From: JAHCHG01 sp041394845
GTDB taxonomy: Bacteria > Acidobacteriota > Blastocatellia > Pyrinomonadales > Pyrinomonadaceae
Assembly: GCA_041394845.1 (NCBI GenBank)
Contig: JAWKHL010000001.1
Span: 1,798,001-1,862,000 of the forward strand
Length of the DNA: 64,000 nucleotides
Direction of reading: 5' to 3'
Shown here in pieces: positions 10,445 to 18,682 of this stretch; position 1 is the stretch's first letter; every line of letters starts with the position of its first letter. Under the pieces are notes generated by a model that saw nothing but the letters and a program-made list of their open reading frames with translations, was not told where the DNA came from and did not search any database. A program made the translations under genes and the position numbers.

Positions 10445-10610
10445 GGTTTTCTTTCACCTCTTAAAATTTAGAAATTAGAGCGGAGTTTGTCTTTACCTCA
10501 CTTTCAATGACCGGCACCGGCGATCAGTCGCCAAATTGCCTTTCAAACCTTGGATTTCCCCTGGTGTTTACTCAAAGCCAGTCAATTCTCAACCGGTTTT
10601 CAAATTGTTT

Positions 10611-11579
10611 TTATTTTTCCCGGTACCAACGGGTACCATTGCTGTCTTCCTTATCAATTTGGGCGAGCATCTCCAGCGCGCGTTTCGGCTGACTATGGGC
10701 GCAGGCCACCAGAATGGCGTTGATGGCCGCCACCGGAGCGACGTAAGAGTCGAGAAACGAAGTGCGAACCACCGGGGCCACGAGATACTGTTCGCAATAA
10801 CGGGCGATTGGGGTTTTATCGCTGTCCGTGATGCCGAACGTCGGCACGTTTTGCTGGCGCGCCCGTTGCGCCGCCTCAATCGTTTCGCGCAAACCCTGAC
10901 CGAAACTGATCGCCACCAGGAGATCCTTCTTGGTCATTATTCTGATTTTGCTTTGCACTACCCCGCTGCTACCCACCGGGGCTTCGGCGTCAAAACCGAT
11001 CCGCGTCAATCCGTAGGCGAGCGACATCGACAAAGATGCCGCCAAATCTATTCCGATAATGATTATCCGGCGGGTGCGATGGATCTGTTTCGCCAGTTCG
11101 ACGATTTGATTTGCATTTAGCCCGTTTTGCAGGGCGTTTAGATTTTCCAGATCCTGACTTACGCTTTGATGAACATAATCGGCAACGCTGGTGTTCTTCC
11201 GGGTGGCGGCCTTCATTGAAGAATAAGGGGTGATTTGCATGACGAAATGGTTACGCAAATCCTGCGAAAAATCGGCGAATTTTTCGTATCCCAAAGCCTG
11301 AACGGTCCGCACAATGGTTGATGAATCAACCCCGTATCGTCGCGCCATTTCGCGCGATGAAAGGTGAAACGATTCGTGGGGCTCGTCCAAAATCCGGCGC
11401 AAAAGTCTCTTCCTGCTTTTGCTGAGATTGTTTTGGGCCTCGATAAAACGCACCTCAAGCCGGGTCTCCGCATCTTCAACCGAAAGCCCTTCCGGCGGAT
11501 CACTGCTCACGTCCTCAACCTTTGCCGTATTTACTGTTTTCTGAATCCCGGATTTTCCTGAATCAGTATTTTTCTCCAT
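10611..11579 (-). CDS. RpiR/MurR family transcriptional regulator (HTH + SIS)
   Basis: 322 residues. The first about 40 are a polar extension, then an HTH_6 domain (REMARRYGVDSSTIVRTVQALGY) and a SIS sugar-isomerase fold (RRIIIIGIDLAASLSMSLA, DLLVAISFGQGLRETI). Family members bind phosphorylated sugars or amino-sugar intermediates such as MurNAc-6-phosphate and control nearby genes. An AAGGAA Shine-Dalgarno precedes the ATG. It is encoded just upstream of the receptor/peptidase operon, in the same direction, with 166 bp between. No sugar-catabolism gene is visible nearby, so its ligand may be a cell-wall fragment or amino-acid derivative. Confidence 0.9.
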   Translation of the reverse strand: MEKNTDSGKSGIQKTVNTAKVEDVSSDPPEGLSVEDAETRLEVRFIEAQNNLSKSRKRLLRRILDEPHESFHLSSREMARRYGVDSSTIVRTVQALGYEKFADFSQDLRNHFVMQITPYSSMKAATRKNTSVADYVHQSVSQDLENLNALQNGLNANQIVELAKQIHRTRRIIIIGIDLAASLSMSLAYGLTRIGFDAEAPVGSSGVVQSKIRIMTKKDLLVAISFGQGLRETIEAAQRARQQNVPTFGITDSDKTPIARYCEQYLVAPVVRTSFLDSYVAPVAAINAILVACAHSQPKRALEMLAQIDKEDSNGTRWYREK

Positions 11580-11705
11580 ATTTTGTTCCTTTTTTCAGGC
11601 CATTTTTGAAGGTCAAAGGGCTTTAGACTTCAAACTTACAAAACTCCCCCTTCAAGCCGTTGCCCGGCTACTTGGGGAGAAGACATAAGTTTGACAACCT
11701 GGAAA

Positions 11706-11805
11706 TTACACCAATTGTTGCATTTTATTTTTGGTTGGAAGGAATACTACATCTATTGATGCAAAAAGTCAACAAAACTGTGAGACATTACAGCAATTGG
11801 TGTAA
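11706..11805. promoter_or_regulatory. Pair of inverted 15-bp sites flanking the rpiR promoter
   Basis: TTACACCAATTGTTG at 11706-11720 is repeated in inverted orientation as TTACACCAATTGCTG (11805-11791), 14 of 15 bases identical. The two copies are about 85 bp centre to centre, close to eight helical turns, with the predicted promoter between them. This suggests autoregulation by DNA looping, with the RpiR-type protein as the obvious candidate. The rest of the 11580-12032 gap shows no gene. Confidence 0.5.
11744..11772 (-). promoter_or_regulatory. Predicted sigma-70 promoter of the rpiR-type gene
   Basis: On the minus strand a -35 TTGACT (11772-11767), a 17-nt spacer and a -10 TAGTAT (11749-11744) fit the consensus well. 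Transcription would start near 11737, giving a leader of about 155 nt before the ATG at 11579. Confidence 0.6.
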
Positions 11806-12032
11806 ACCGGGATCAGAAATGAAGTATTTTTGAAATTTGTTCCCTGACAAGAACTTTTGAAATCCCCTCGAAACCAGCTCGAAATATGCTGTTTGAAGGT
11901 CCGTGAAGTTTGTTTTTTTTATTTTTTGTGGCGCGGGGCGGAAAAGAAAATTCTTTTCAGAACTTTTTTGGGTGGACTTGGGGCGGGAATTTAAAGTCTT
12001 TATGGTTGAGAATTGCCCAATAATAATAATGA

Positions 12033-12107
12033 TGCTCCCGGCTGGATTCGAACCAGCGACCTTCCGCTTAGGAGGCGGACGCTCTATCCTACTGAGCTAC
12101 GGGAGCC
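12033..12107 (-). tRNA. tRNA-Arg (anticodon CCT)
   Basis: The reverse complement folds as a full cloverleaf. The acceptor arm GGCTCCC pairs with GGGAGC plus a 3' C-side base, the D-arm is GCTC..GAGC, the anticodon stem TCCGC/GCGGA encloses CTCCTAA (anticodon CCT, reading AGG), and the T-arm GCTGG-TTCGAAT-CCAGC is canonical. The 3' CCA is not encoded. Discriminator base is A. Confidence 0.97.
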
Positions 12108-12112
12108 GAACT

Positions 12113-12192
12113 GATTTTGGATTTTGGATTTCGGATTTTGGATTGGACACCGATGATTTCAATCCGAAATCCGAAATCCAAAATCCAAAATC
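12113..12192. repeat. Heptamer-repeat hairpin (GGATTTT/GGATTTC type)
   Basis: 12113-12145 contains four to five units of GGATTTT or GGATTTC. 12161-12192 is their near-exact reverse complement (AAATCCG/AAATCCA units), so an RNA hairpin of about 30 bp with a 15-nt loop could form. It lies one base beyond the apt stop codon, between apt and the tRNA, and may serve as the apt 3' end structure. Confidence 0.85.
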
Positions 12193-12193
12193 G

Positions 12194-12715
12194 TCATGAG
12201 TTGTAATTCAACAACGTAAAAATATCATAACCGTTGAGTTTTTCGCGACCGCCGAGGAAATCGAGTTCGACGACGAACTGGATTCCGACTATTTTGCCGC
12301 CGACTTTTTCGACCAGATCGGCCACCGCCCTGGCCGTTCCGCCCGTCGCCAGGAGGTCATCGACGATCAACACGTTGTGACCGGCCCCGACCGCGTCGCT
12401 GTGCATCTCGACCGTGTCCTGTCCGTATTCCAGATCGTAGGAAACCGACACCTTTTCCCAGGGCAGTTTGTTCGGTTTGCGGACCGGAACAAACCCGGCG
12501 CCTAATTGGTAGGCGACCGGAGTGCCGAAAATAAAACCGCGCGATTCGATCCCGATGACGGTATCGACCCCGAGATGCCGGACCTGTCCGACCAGAGCGT
12601 CGATCGTCTGCTGAAATCCTCCGGCATCCTGCAAAAGCGTGGTGATGTCGTAAAAATTAATGCCCGGTTTCGGAAAATCAGGCACTTCGCGGATTAGTTG
12701 TTTTAAATGATCCAT
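12194..12715 (-). CDS. apt: Adenine phosphoribosyltransferase
   Basis: 173 residues beginning MDHLKQLIREVPDFPKPGI, the standard Apt opening. The PRPP-binding motif is VLIVDDLLATGGTA, and ESRGFIFG and KLPWEKVS match the family. It converts adenine and PRPP to AMP in purine salvage. The open frame extends 24 codons upstream, but that extension (NPKSEIRNPKS) is only translated heptamer repeat, so the ATG at 12715 is the correct start. Confidence 0.96.
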   Translation of the reverse strand: MDHLKQLIREVPDFPKPGINFYDITTLLQDAGGFQQTIDALVGQVRHLGVDTVIGIESRGFIFGTPVAYQLGAGFVPVRKPNKLPWEKVSVSYDLEYGQDTVEMHSDAVGAGHNVLIVDDLLATGGTARAVADLVEKVGGKIVGIQFVVELDFLGGREKLNGYDIFTLLNYNS

Positions 12716-12719
12716 ATTC

Positions 12720-12822
12720 GATTTTGGATTTCGGATTTCGGATTTTGGATTTATCGGTTTTAACGGTTCAGAGTTTTCTTTCTCCAAATAACAAGGAAAA
12801 TCCGAAATCCGAAATCCAAAAT
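12720..12822. repeat. Heptamer-repeat hairpin upstream of apt
   Basis: 12720-12752 (GGATTTT/GGATTTC units) and 12797-12822 (inverse) form an about 26-bp stem with a 44-nt loop. The repeat begins 4 bases before the apt ATG and ends 3 bases beyond the acyP stop, filling the whole intergenic space. Confidence 0.85.
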
Positions 12823-12825
12823 GCT

Positions 12826-13101
12826 TTACCTTTCTATCAAGAATAATGAAAACGAGCCTTCCGGCTCCAAAACTATTTCTTCGACCTCTTCGACGCGGGC
12901 GAAAGTCGGCCCGGCGGAGATGTCCTTCAGGAAACCTTCGATGGCATTTTCTTCCCCTTCGGCGTAGGCCTCCACCCGGCCGTCATCGAGGTTTTTGACG
13001 TACCCCAGAACCTGATGTCGGGCCGCCGAACGTTGCGTGAAAAAACGAAAACCGACGCCCTGCACCAGACCTTTGATGAAAAATTTGCGGGCGACTACCA
13101 T
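12826..13101 (-). CDS. acyP: Acylphosphatase
   Basis: 91 residues, the usual family length. The signature GLVQGVGFRFFTQRSA supplies the phosphate-binding loop and catalytic Arg, and VKNLDDGRVEAYAEG holds the catalytic Asn. It hydrolyses acyl phosphates such as 1,3-bisphosphoglycerate or carbamoyl phosphate. Same direction as apt. Confidence 0.96.
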   Translation of the reverse strand: MVVARKFFIKGLVQGVGFRFFTQRSAARHQVLGYVKNLDDGRVEAYAEGEENAIEGFLKDISAGPTFARVEEVEEIVLEPEGSFSLFLIER

Positions 13102-13178
13102 CTGAGTTGATCGGTTTCGGGGGAAATTTTATCCATTCTGCTTGCTCAAAATCAATTGCGGTCCAGAAAATCGTCCAT

Positions 13179-13934
13179 TTATCCGATCGCATCCAAACAT
13201 TCCATCAGCGGCCGCTTCCGGCAGGTGTAAACCGGCATCCCGCGCAAAGTCATTTTGCTGGCCGGGGTTTCCCTCAAAGCCTCGGCCAGCGCCAGAAAAT
13301 CGTTCGGCTCATCGGTTTCAAACGAAATTATAAACTCCTGATCGCTGAAACCGAAAGCGTGTGAGAGGTGAATCTTGATGTTCTCGAATTTTTTGCCGAC
13401 CATAAAGTTTTCTTCGACCAGCGCCTGGCGCTCTTCGCCGGTCTTGTCATACCAGTTCGGGCTTTTGGCGCAGGGATAAACGAAATGGTATTTTTTGGCT
13501 CCGGCGACGACGTGATAACGATCTTCGAGTGAAGGGTCTTCGGCATCGGAGATGAACATCATTTTTTTCGTAACCGACAGGTAGTTGTCGGTCGTTTCAA
13601 GATAACTCCCCAAATTCGTGCGGTACAATTTGGCCGTCATTTCCTGGATCAGATCAAGAGATGTTCCCACCCGCCAGAACATCAGGTCGGCCTTCGAATC
13701 GAAACCGACAAGAGAATAACTGTAAAGCAAGAGGTCTTGGTTGTATTTGTTGAAAATGCTTTGAAATTCGGATTTAAACACTCTTTTGGTTTCGCCGTTC
13801 AGTTTCCGCCAATCGGGACTGACCCGCAAAAACATAAAGTTGACAAACTGTTTTTCAATTGCGGGGAATTTCTGAGGGTTTTTATTATCCGATACCAGCC
13901 GTAATCCACTCATATCAGAATTGTCTTTTTCCAA
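13179..13934 (-). CDS. Chlorite dismutase / HemQ family protein
   Basis: About 251 residues. The C-terminal half matches the family closely: HFVYPCAKSPNWYD, HAFGFSDQEFIISFETDEP, and LRGMPVYTCRKRPLMECLD. HemQ members decarboxylate coproheme III to haem. By eye, the segment that normally reads EHxxxGRK with the proximal haem histidine is EENFMVGKK here, so the ligand may be absent or displaced; nearby histidines occur in IKIHLSHAFG. I prefer the TTG at 13934 because it has GGAG at 8-nt spacing; an ATG at 13913 (MSGLRL) and one at 13967 are alternatives. Confidence 0.85.
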   Translation of the reverse strand: MEKDNSDMSGLRLVSDNKNPQKFPAIEKQFVNFMFLRVSPDWRKLNGETKRVFKSEFQSIFNKYNQDLLLYSYSLVGFDSKADLMFWRVGTSLDLIQEMTAKLYRTNLGSYLETTDNYLSVTKKMMFISDAEDPSLEDRYHVVAGAKKYHFVYPCAKSPNWYDKTGEERQALVEENFMVGKKFENIKIHLSHAFGFSDQEFIISFETDEPNDFLALAEALRETPASKMTLRGMPVYTCRKRPLMECLDAIG

Positions 13935-13969
13935 ATTACTAACTCCATTAAATTTCCGGAACCTCATTG

Positions 13970-14302
13970 TGCCAGGTTTCGAAACACCTAATCTAATTCA
14001 TTAAAAACCGCCGATTGTTGAAAATTTCCAAAAACTGACGGGCTTTTGCGGGAATTTCCCGGTCATTGTTCAGGGGAATTTTGCTGAGTTTCTTCAATTT
14101 TTTACAAATTTTAGAAAAGAATAACTGGGTTTATTGTGCCAACTTTTCAAATCATTGTCCAAATCATCTCTTCAAAAATTTCCAAACTCCGTTCGGTGAA
14201 TTAATCGCCCCAAATTCCGTCTTCTCCCCGACCGCCCGACTAAACTTTTCAACCGCCTAAACTTACAATTTTCAACCGAAGCCCCCCGGTAAAATTATTT
14301 TA
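13970..14302. other. AT-rich intergenic space without recognisable gene
   Basis: About 330 bp between divergent transcription units. Only short broken frames are seen; no tRNA, riboswitch or clear repeat was recognised. Confidence 0.6.
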
Positions 14303-14330
14303 TTTACAAACCACCTCTTTGGTGTAAAAT
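14303..14330 (+). promoter_or_regulatory. Possible promoter of the CHRD/VCBS gene
   Basis: TTTACA (14303-14308), 16-nt spacer and TAAAAT (14325-14330). The spacer itself has a short inverted repeat CCACC..GGTG. The start codon is 78 nt downstream, with a strong GGAGG Shine-Dalgarno. Confidence 0.45.
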
Positions 14331-14407
14331 CACCCTATCCCAAATTGATCTTTTTTTCTTTTCCGGAGGACATACACTTTTGTCCCCCGCTTATTTCGGA
14401 GGCTAAG

Positions 14408-15787
14408 ATGAAAATCAAGTTTTGTTGTTTATTGGTTTTAGGGTTATTTTTGTTCTCCGCCATTTCAACGGCCAGGGCGGAAACCTTCACCGCTTTTATC
14501 AACGGCGCGCAGGAGGTTCAGGCCACCGGCTCCGGGGGAACCGGATTCGGCCGGGTTTTCCTTGATGAAGGAGCCGGAATGATCACTTTCACCGTAACTT
14601 TTACGGGACTTTCAAGCGATCAGACGATGGCTCATATCCACGCTCCCGGTGTGATTGGGGTAAATGGCCCGATCGCCGTAACCCTTGGAAGTCCGGGGGG
14701 AACTTCGAACACCATCACCGGAACGGCGGCCGTTTCCCCGACCCTGATCGCGCAGATGCGGGCTCATCAGACATATATCAACATCCACACCGTCAACTTT
14801 CCCAACGGCGAGATCCGGGGCCAGTTGGCTCCCAAAAGAGTGATCGATTACGACGGCGACGGCAAAACCGATTACAGCGTTTTGCGTTTTCCCAACATCG
14901 CCCCGCCGGGAGTTTCACAGATCACCTACTGGAACCGAAACAGTTCCGGCTTTGCGGCCAATCAAACCATCCCCTGGGGCGATGCCAATTTGGATTTCCC
15001 CGCTCCCGGCGATTATGACGGCGACGGCAAAGACGATCTGGCGGTCTATCGGGCGGGGGCTTCGACCGGTCAGCAGAGCTTTTTCCTGATCTTAAGGAGT
15101 TCGGACGGCACCGCCCAGTTCCTGCCCTGGGGAATTTCCGGTGATCAGGCCGTCGCCCGCGATTACGACGGCGACGGGATCACGGATGCCGCCATTTTCA
15201 GGCGGGGCGCCGCTTCGACCTCCCCCACCGAATGGTTCATCCGTCAGAGTTCAAACGGGATGCTCCGGGTCGAGACCTTCGGGCTGACCGGAAACGGCAC
15301 AACCACATTTGATACTCCGATACCGGGCGATTATGACGGCGATGGCAAATTCGACCTCGCCGTTTACCGGTTCGGCCAGTCTCCGGGGAACAATTACATC
15401 GTTAAACAGTCCTCGGATAACGCGGTCATCTTCCGCCAATGGGGAAATTTCAACACCGACTATATCGCGCCGGGAGATTTCGACGGCGACGGCAAGTTCG
15501 ATTTCGTCGCCGCCCGAACCGGTGCCACCGCCACTTCGCCGATGACCTGGTTCATACTGCAAAGTTCCGATTCCCAGGTCAGAATCCAGCAGTTCGGCAT
15601 CAGTTCCGATGTTCCGACTCAGGGCGATTATGACGGCGACGGCGTCACGGACATCTCGGTCTTCCGCAGTTCGGCCAGCGGCGCCGACAGTGCTTTTTAC
15701 ACTTTCGCCAGTTTTACCAACTCGTTTTTGGCCAATAACTGGGGGGTAAACGGCGATTTCGCGGTCAACACCTTTGACGCCCGTTAG
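14408..15787 (+). CDS. Exported CHRD-domain protein with FG-GAP/VCBS repeats
   Basis: 459 residues. A signal peptide (LLVLGLFLFSAISTARA) is followed by a CHRD domain at about 28-145 (FTAFINGAQEVQATGSGGTG, MAHIHAPG, NIHTVNFPNGEIRGQL) and then six to seven FG-GAP/VCBS-like units with the calcium-binding motif DYDGDGKxD, probably folding as a propeller. Function unknown; CHRD domains occur in chordin and in exported bacterial proteins. The ATG at 14408 has GGAGG upstream; an in-frame upstream extension lacks any signal. Confidence 0.88.
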   Translation: MKIKFCCLLVLGLFLFSAISTARAETFTAFINGAQEVQATGSGGTGFGRVFLDEGAGMITFTVTFTGLSSDQTMAHIHAPGVIGVNGPIAVTLGSPGGTSNTITGTAAVSPTLIAQMRAHQTYINIHTVNFPNGEIRGQLAPKRVIDYDGDGKTDYSVLRFPNIAPPGVSQITYWNRNSSGFAANQTIPWGDANLDFPAPGDYDGDGKDDLAVYRAGASTGQQSFFLILRSSDGTAQFLPWGISGDQAVARDYDGDGITDAAIFRRGAASTSPTEWFIRQSSNGMLRVETFGLTGNGTTTFDTPIPGDYDGDGKFDLAVYRFGQSPGNNYIVKQSSDNAVIFRQWGNFNTDYIAPGDFDGDGKFDFVAARTGATATSPMTWFILQSSDSQVRIQQFGISSDVPTQGDYDGDGVTDISVFRSSASGADSAFYTFASFTNSFLANNWGVNGDFAVNTFDAR

Positions 15788-15808
15788 CTTCCGCCGATGA
15801 ACCGGAGA

Positions 15809-15846
15809 AAAGCGCCTTCGAAAAATCGTCGGCGCTTTCCTTTTTC
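15809..15846 (+). terminator. Intrinsic terminator after the CHRD/VCBS gene
   Basis: Stem AAAGCGCC (15809-15816) and GGCGCTTT (15831-15838), 14-nt loop, then CCTTTTTC. It lies 22 bp past the stop codon. Confidence 0.75.
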
Positions 15847-15892
15847 AAATGTTTTACATTTGTCCCGGTTTATTGCAAAATTGTTTATCAAG

Positions 15893-16762
15893 ATGATTAA
15901 ACGCCTCTGGATCTCGTTCGTCATTATTTTATCGACCGGCATTTACGGTTTCGCCCAACAGCGACCGCTTTTGACCGAAGACGTCGATATCACGCCGCCC
16001 GGTTCGTTCAACATCGCGGCCGGGGTTGAATTTACCCAAAACGAAAAATTTCCGCTCTCCGGTCTCAAAGGCGATCTGACGCGGGTCGGCGACATCCGGG
16101 TTCGGATCGGTTTATCATCCAACGTCGAATTGCAGGTCGAGGGCACATTACAAAATTTTCTGGCGGTGAATTCGGTGGGCGATTCTTCCCCGATCCCCCT
16201 GAATCTCGACGGCAATTCCACCAACGACGCCGGTGATTTTACGGTCGCCACCAAGATCAAACTCAGAAATGAAACCGAAAACTGGCCGGCATTGGGCTTT
16301 AAGGTCGGCTTTCAACTTCCCAACACGGATCAGGCCCGCGGCATCGGCACCAATCAGATCAATATTTTCGGCAAGGTTTTGGTGCAAAAACAATTCGGCC
16401 GCCGCCCCGGAAAAGACTCACGGGTAAAATTATACGGCAATGTCGGACTCGGAATTTTGACCGCCCCGCTGGAGCAATTTACGCAGAACGACGTTTTTCT
16501 TTACGGGCTGGCCGGAAACGTCCGGTTCAATGACCGGATCAACATCGTCAGCGAGGTCAACGGGCGGCTCAACACCCGGAGAGGGAACGCCCCGCTGGGA
16601 ACGGAAAGCATCGGTCAGTTCCGGATCGGAACCCAGATCAAGGCATCGGGCCTGCGTTTTGATACCGCGGCCATCTTCGGGCTCACCAAATTCAGCCCCC
16701 GTTCGGGCATCACCTTCGGCGTCACCTATCAATCGCCAACGATCTTCACGCCGGCTCAATAA
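15893..16762 (+). CDS. Exported beta-barrel-like protein, transporter-family outer-membrane protein
   Basis: 289 residues with a signal peptide (LWISFVIILSTGIYGFAQ). The mature part is alternating polar/hydrophobic strands (DIRVRIGLSSNVELQVEG, VKLYGNVGLGILTAP, FDTAAIFGLTKFSPRSG), as in the family annotated as phenol-meta-pathway-like or putative transporter. The substrate is unknown. The chosen ATG lies at the signal peptide; an upstream in-frame extension overlaps the terminator hairpin and is rejected. Confidence 0.72.
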   Translation: MIKRLWISFVIILSTGIYGFAQQRPLLTEDVDITPPGSFNIAAGVEFTQNEKFPLSGLKGDLTRVGDIRVRIGLSSNVELQVEGTLQNFLAVNSVGDSSPIPLNLDGNSTNDAGDFTVATKIKLRNETENWPALGFKVGFQLPNTDQARGIGTNQINIFGKVLVQKQFGRRPGKDSRVKLYGNVGLGILTAPLEQFTQNDVFLYGLAGNVRFNDRINIVSEVNGRLNTRRGNAPLGTESIGQFRIGTQIKASGLRFDTAAIFGLTKFSPRSGITFGVTYQSPTIFTPAQ

Positions 16763-16773
16763 ATTATTTTTTC

Positions 16774-17625
16774 TTAATCCTTTCGGGGAATCGTAAAAGA
16801 AATCCCGACGGGCGAATGTCCCAAACCGATCTCGGGCGCGTTTTTGATCCCTTGGGAAACGAACTTTTTGGCGATCTCAACCGCCTCCGCCAGATCTTTT
16901 CCCAAAGCCAGATTGGCCGCGATGGCCGAGGCCAGCACGCATCCCGTTCCGTGGGTGGAACCGGTTTCAATAAATGGAGCCTCGAAAATCAACCTCTCAC
17001 GCCCCCGGAATAAAAAGTCGCGGGCCTTGCTTTTTTCTCCCGGTTCCGCTCTCTCCGGACCCGGCCGATGACCGCCCTTGATCAAAATGTTCCTCGCCCC
17101 GAACTCCCGCATGATTCGGGCCGCCGCCTCAAAATCCCGCTCCTTTTCGATCTTCATCCCGGCGATTCTCTCGGCCTCCGCCAGATTCGGAGTGATCAGA
17201 TCGGAAAGCGGAAAAAGAGTTTCGATCAGCGACCGGAGCGCTTTGTCATCGATCAGATCAAAACCCGAGGTGGAACGGACGACCGGATCGACCACTATGT
17301 TTTCCAGCCCTTCCTTTCCGATCAAACGCGCCGTTTCCTCGATGATTTCGCGGGTCGGAAGCATTCCGGTTTTGACCGCCGCCACCGAAAAATCCTTCAA
17401 CACGGGTTCAACCTGACGGCGAACCGTTTCCGCCGTCTGATTGGCGGCGCCGAAAACTCCCTGAGTGTTTTGAAAGGTGAGAGAAGTAACGCCCCCTGCG
17501 GCAAAACAGCCGAAAGCGGAAAAAGTTTTGACGTCGGCGATCACGCCGGCCCCGCCCGACGGATCGAATCCGGCGATGGTCAGACAAACAACGGGTTTCG
17601 TTCGGCTTTTGGACGGATATTTCAT
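16774..17625 (-). CDS. thiD: Bifunctional hydroxymethylpyrimidine / phosphomethylpyrimidine kinase
   Basis: 283 residues. Opens with CLTIAGFDPSGGAGVIADVKTF, the ribokinase-fold substrate loop of ThiD, and has GTGCVLASAIAANLALG near the C-terminus as the anion hole. It phosphorylates HMP and HMP-P for thiamin synthesis. It follows thiE with a hairpin terminator in between, and converges with the barrel gene 11 bp away. Confidence 0.95.
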   Translation of the reverse strand: MKYPSKSRTKPVVCLTIAGFDPSGGAGVIADVKTFSAFGCFAAGGVTSLTFQNTQGVFGAANQTAETVRRQVEPVLKDFSVAAVKTGMLPTREIIEETARLIGKEGLENIVVDPVVRSTSGFDLIDDKALRSLIETLFPLSDLITPNLAEAERIAGMKIEKERDFEAAARIMREFGARNILIKGGHRPGPERAEPGEKSKARDFLFRGRERLIFEAPFIETGSTHGTGCVLASAIAANLALGKDLAEAVEIAKKFVSQGIKNAPEIGLGHSPVGISFTIPRKD

Positions 17626-17637
17626 TTTTCCATTTTA

Positions 17638-17666
17638 TGAAAAAAAAGGACGGGTTAAAACCCGTT
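17638..17666 (-). terminator. Intrinsic terminator between thiE and thiD
   Basis: On the minus strand AACGGGTT and AACCCGT form a tight hairpin followed by a run of eight T. It lies 28 bp past the thiE stop and 13 bp before the thiD ATG, so it could separate or attenuate thiD. Confidence 0.65.
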
Positions 17667-17693
17667 CGAAAGCCGGGAGGAACCTCGCTCGGT

Positions 17694-18359
17694 TCATTTC
17701 CCGCTTTGCTCCCTTTCTGACGGCCGGTCGCCCCACAGATCCAGATTTTCTTCATCGAGAAAAAAACTGATCCCGGCCAGACCCGCCGCTTCGCTTTCCA
17801 ACACGACCGGGAAATTTGCCCGATCGATTCCGCCGAGGGCGATGATCGGAAAAGGCTTTAGTTCCCGGCAAACCCGGTTTAATTTTTCCAATCCCTGAAC
17901 CGGGCCGTATTCCGCCTTTGAAGGCGTCGGGAAAACCGGCCCGAAGGTTGCAAAATCAGCCCCTTGACGGCCCGCGATTTTTATCTCAGCCGACGAATGG
18001 GTCGAAACGCCGATGATGAAATCTTCCGGGAAATCGCGGCGGACGGCTTCGGTCGGGATCGCGCTCGAGGTCAGGTGAACCCCGTCCGCTCCGGCGGCCA
18101 GAGCGATGTCGGCCCGGTCGTTGACCAGCACGGCGGTTTCGCTTTTTTGGGTTAACCGGACGGCCGCCTTTGTCAATGCCAGCGCGAGTCGGGCGGGCAA
18201 TTTTTTTTCGCGGATCTGAATCAGGGAGATTTTTCGGCGGACGGCTTTCTCAAAAAACCGGAGCAGTTTTTCTTTTTCGGAATGGAAATTTTCGGACGTC
18301 AGGGTTCCGTCAGTTATCAGGTAGAAAAGTTTTCGGCCCGGATTTGGGAGGCGTTTCAC
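17694..18359 (-). CDS. thiE: Thiamine phosphate synthase
   Basis: 221 residues. Family motifs LIQIREK, VLVNDRADIALAAGADGVHL and FATFGPVFPTPSKAEYGP are all present, with ALGGID near the end. It joins HMP-PP and thiazole phosphate to thiamin phosphate. The start is GTG overlapping the upstream stop (GTGA). It could be a TenI-type paralogue, but the QIREK and phosphate-binding motifs favour ThiE. Confidence 0.92.
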   Translation of the reverse strand: MKRLPNPGRKLFYLITDGTLTSENFHSEKEKLLRFFEKAVRRKISLIQIREKKLPARLALALTKAAVRLTQKSETAVLVNDRADIALAAGADGVHLTSSAIPTEAVRRDFPEDFIIGVSTHSSAEIKIAGRQGADFATFGPVFPTPSKAEYGPVQGLEKLNRVCRELKPFPIIALGGIDRANFPVVLESEAAGLAGISFFLDEENLDLWGDRPSEREQSGK

Positions 18360-18682
18360 TTGCGGCTCATTTCCAGACGTTTTGATTCCAGAACGGCGTC
18401 CTCTTCTTCGAGCATCCGGACGCTTTGCTTAAAGTGAGCCAATTCCCAGAAGGCCAAAAAGATGTTGAGGATCCCCAAACCGGTGATCGCCCCGCGAAAC
18501 CAGCCGGAACCGACGACCTTCTGAATTATCGGCAGGCCGGTTTTCTGCGCCACCGTCATCAACAGGTAATTATCGCCCCAATCGACGAATCCCCCGATGC
18601 TGATCCACGGCAAAAGGGTCAGGAAAACCCCGACCATCAGGCACAGAATGATAAATAAAATAACGGTAATTTTTGCCACCAT
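18356..18682 (-). CDS. Small membrane protein of unknown function
   Basis: 108 residues with two membrane helices (ITVILFIILCLMVGVFLTLL and AITGLGILNIFLAFWELA) and a charged C-terminal tail. Translationally coupled to thiE by a 4-base overlap. No family recognised. Confidence 0.72.
   Translation of the reverse strand: MVAKITVILFIILCLMVGVFLTLLPWISIGGFVDWGDNYLLMTVAQKTGLPIIQKVVGSGWFRGAITGLGILNIFLAFWELAHFKQSVRMLEEEDAVLESKRLEMSRK

Noticed and set aside
12113..12192. Heptamer arrays as CRISPR repeats
   Set aside because: Units are 7 bp tandem without spacers.
11903..12199. Short frame containing a protein-like segment GFEPATFRLGG
   Set aside because: It is the translated tRNA-Arg region, a common artefact.
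12716..12787. 24-codon N-terminal extension of apt
   Set aside because: It is translated heptamer repeat; the family starts at MDHLKQL.
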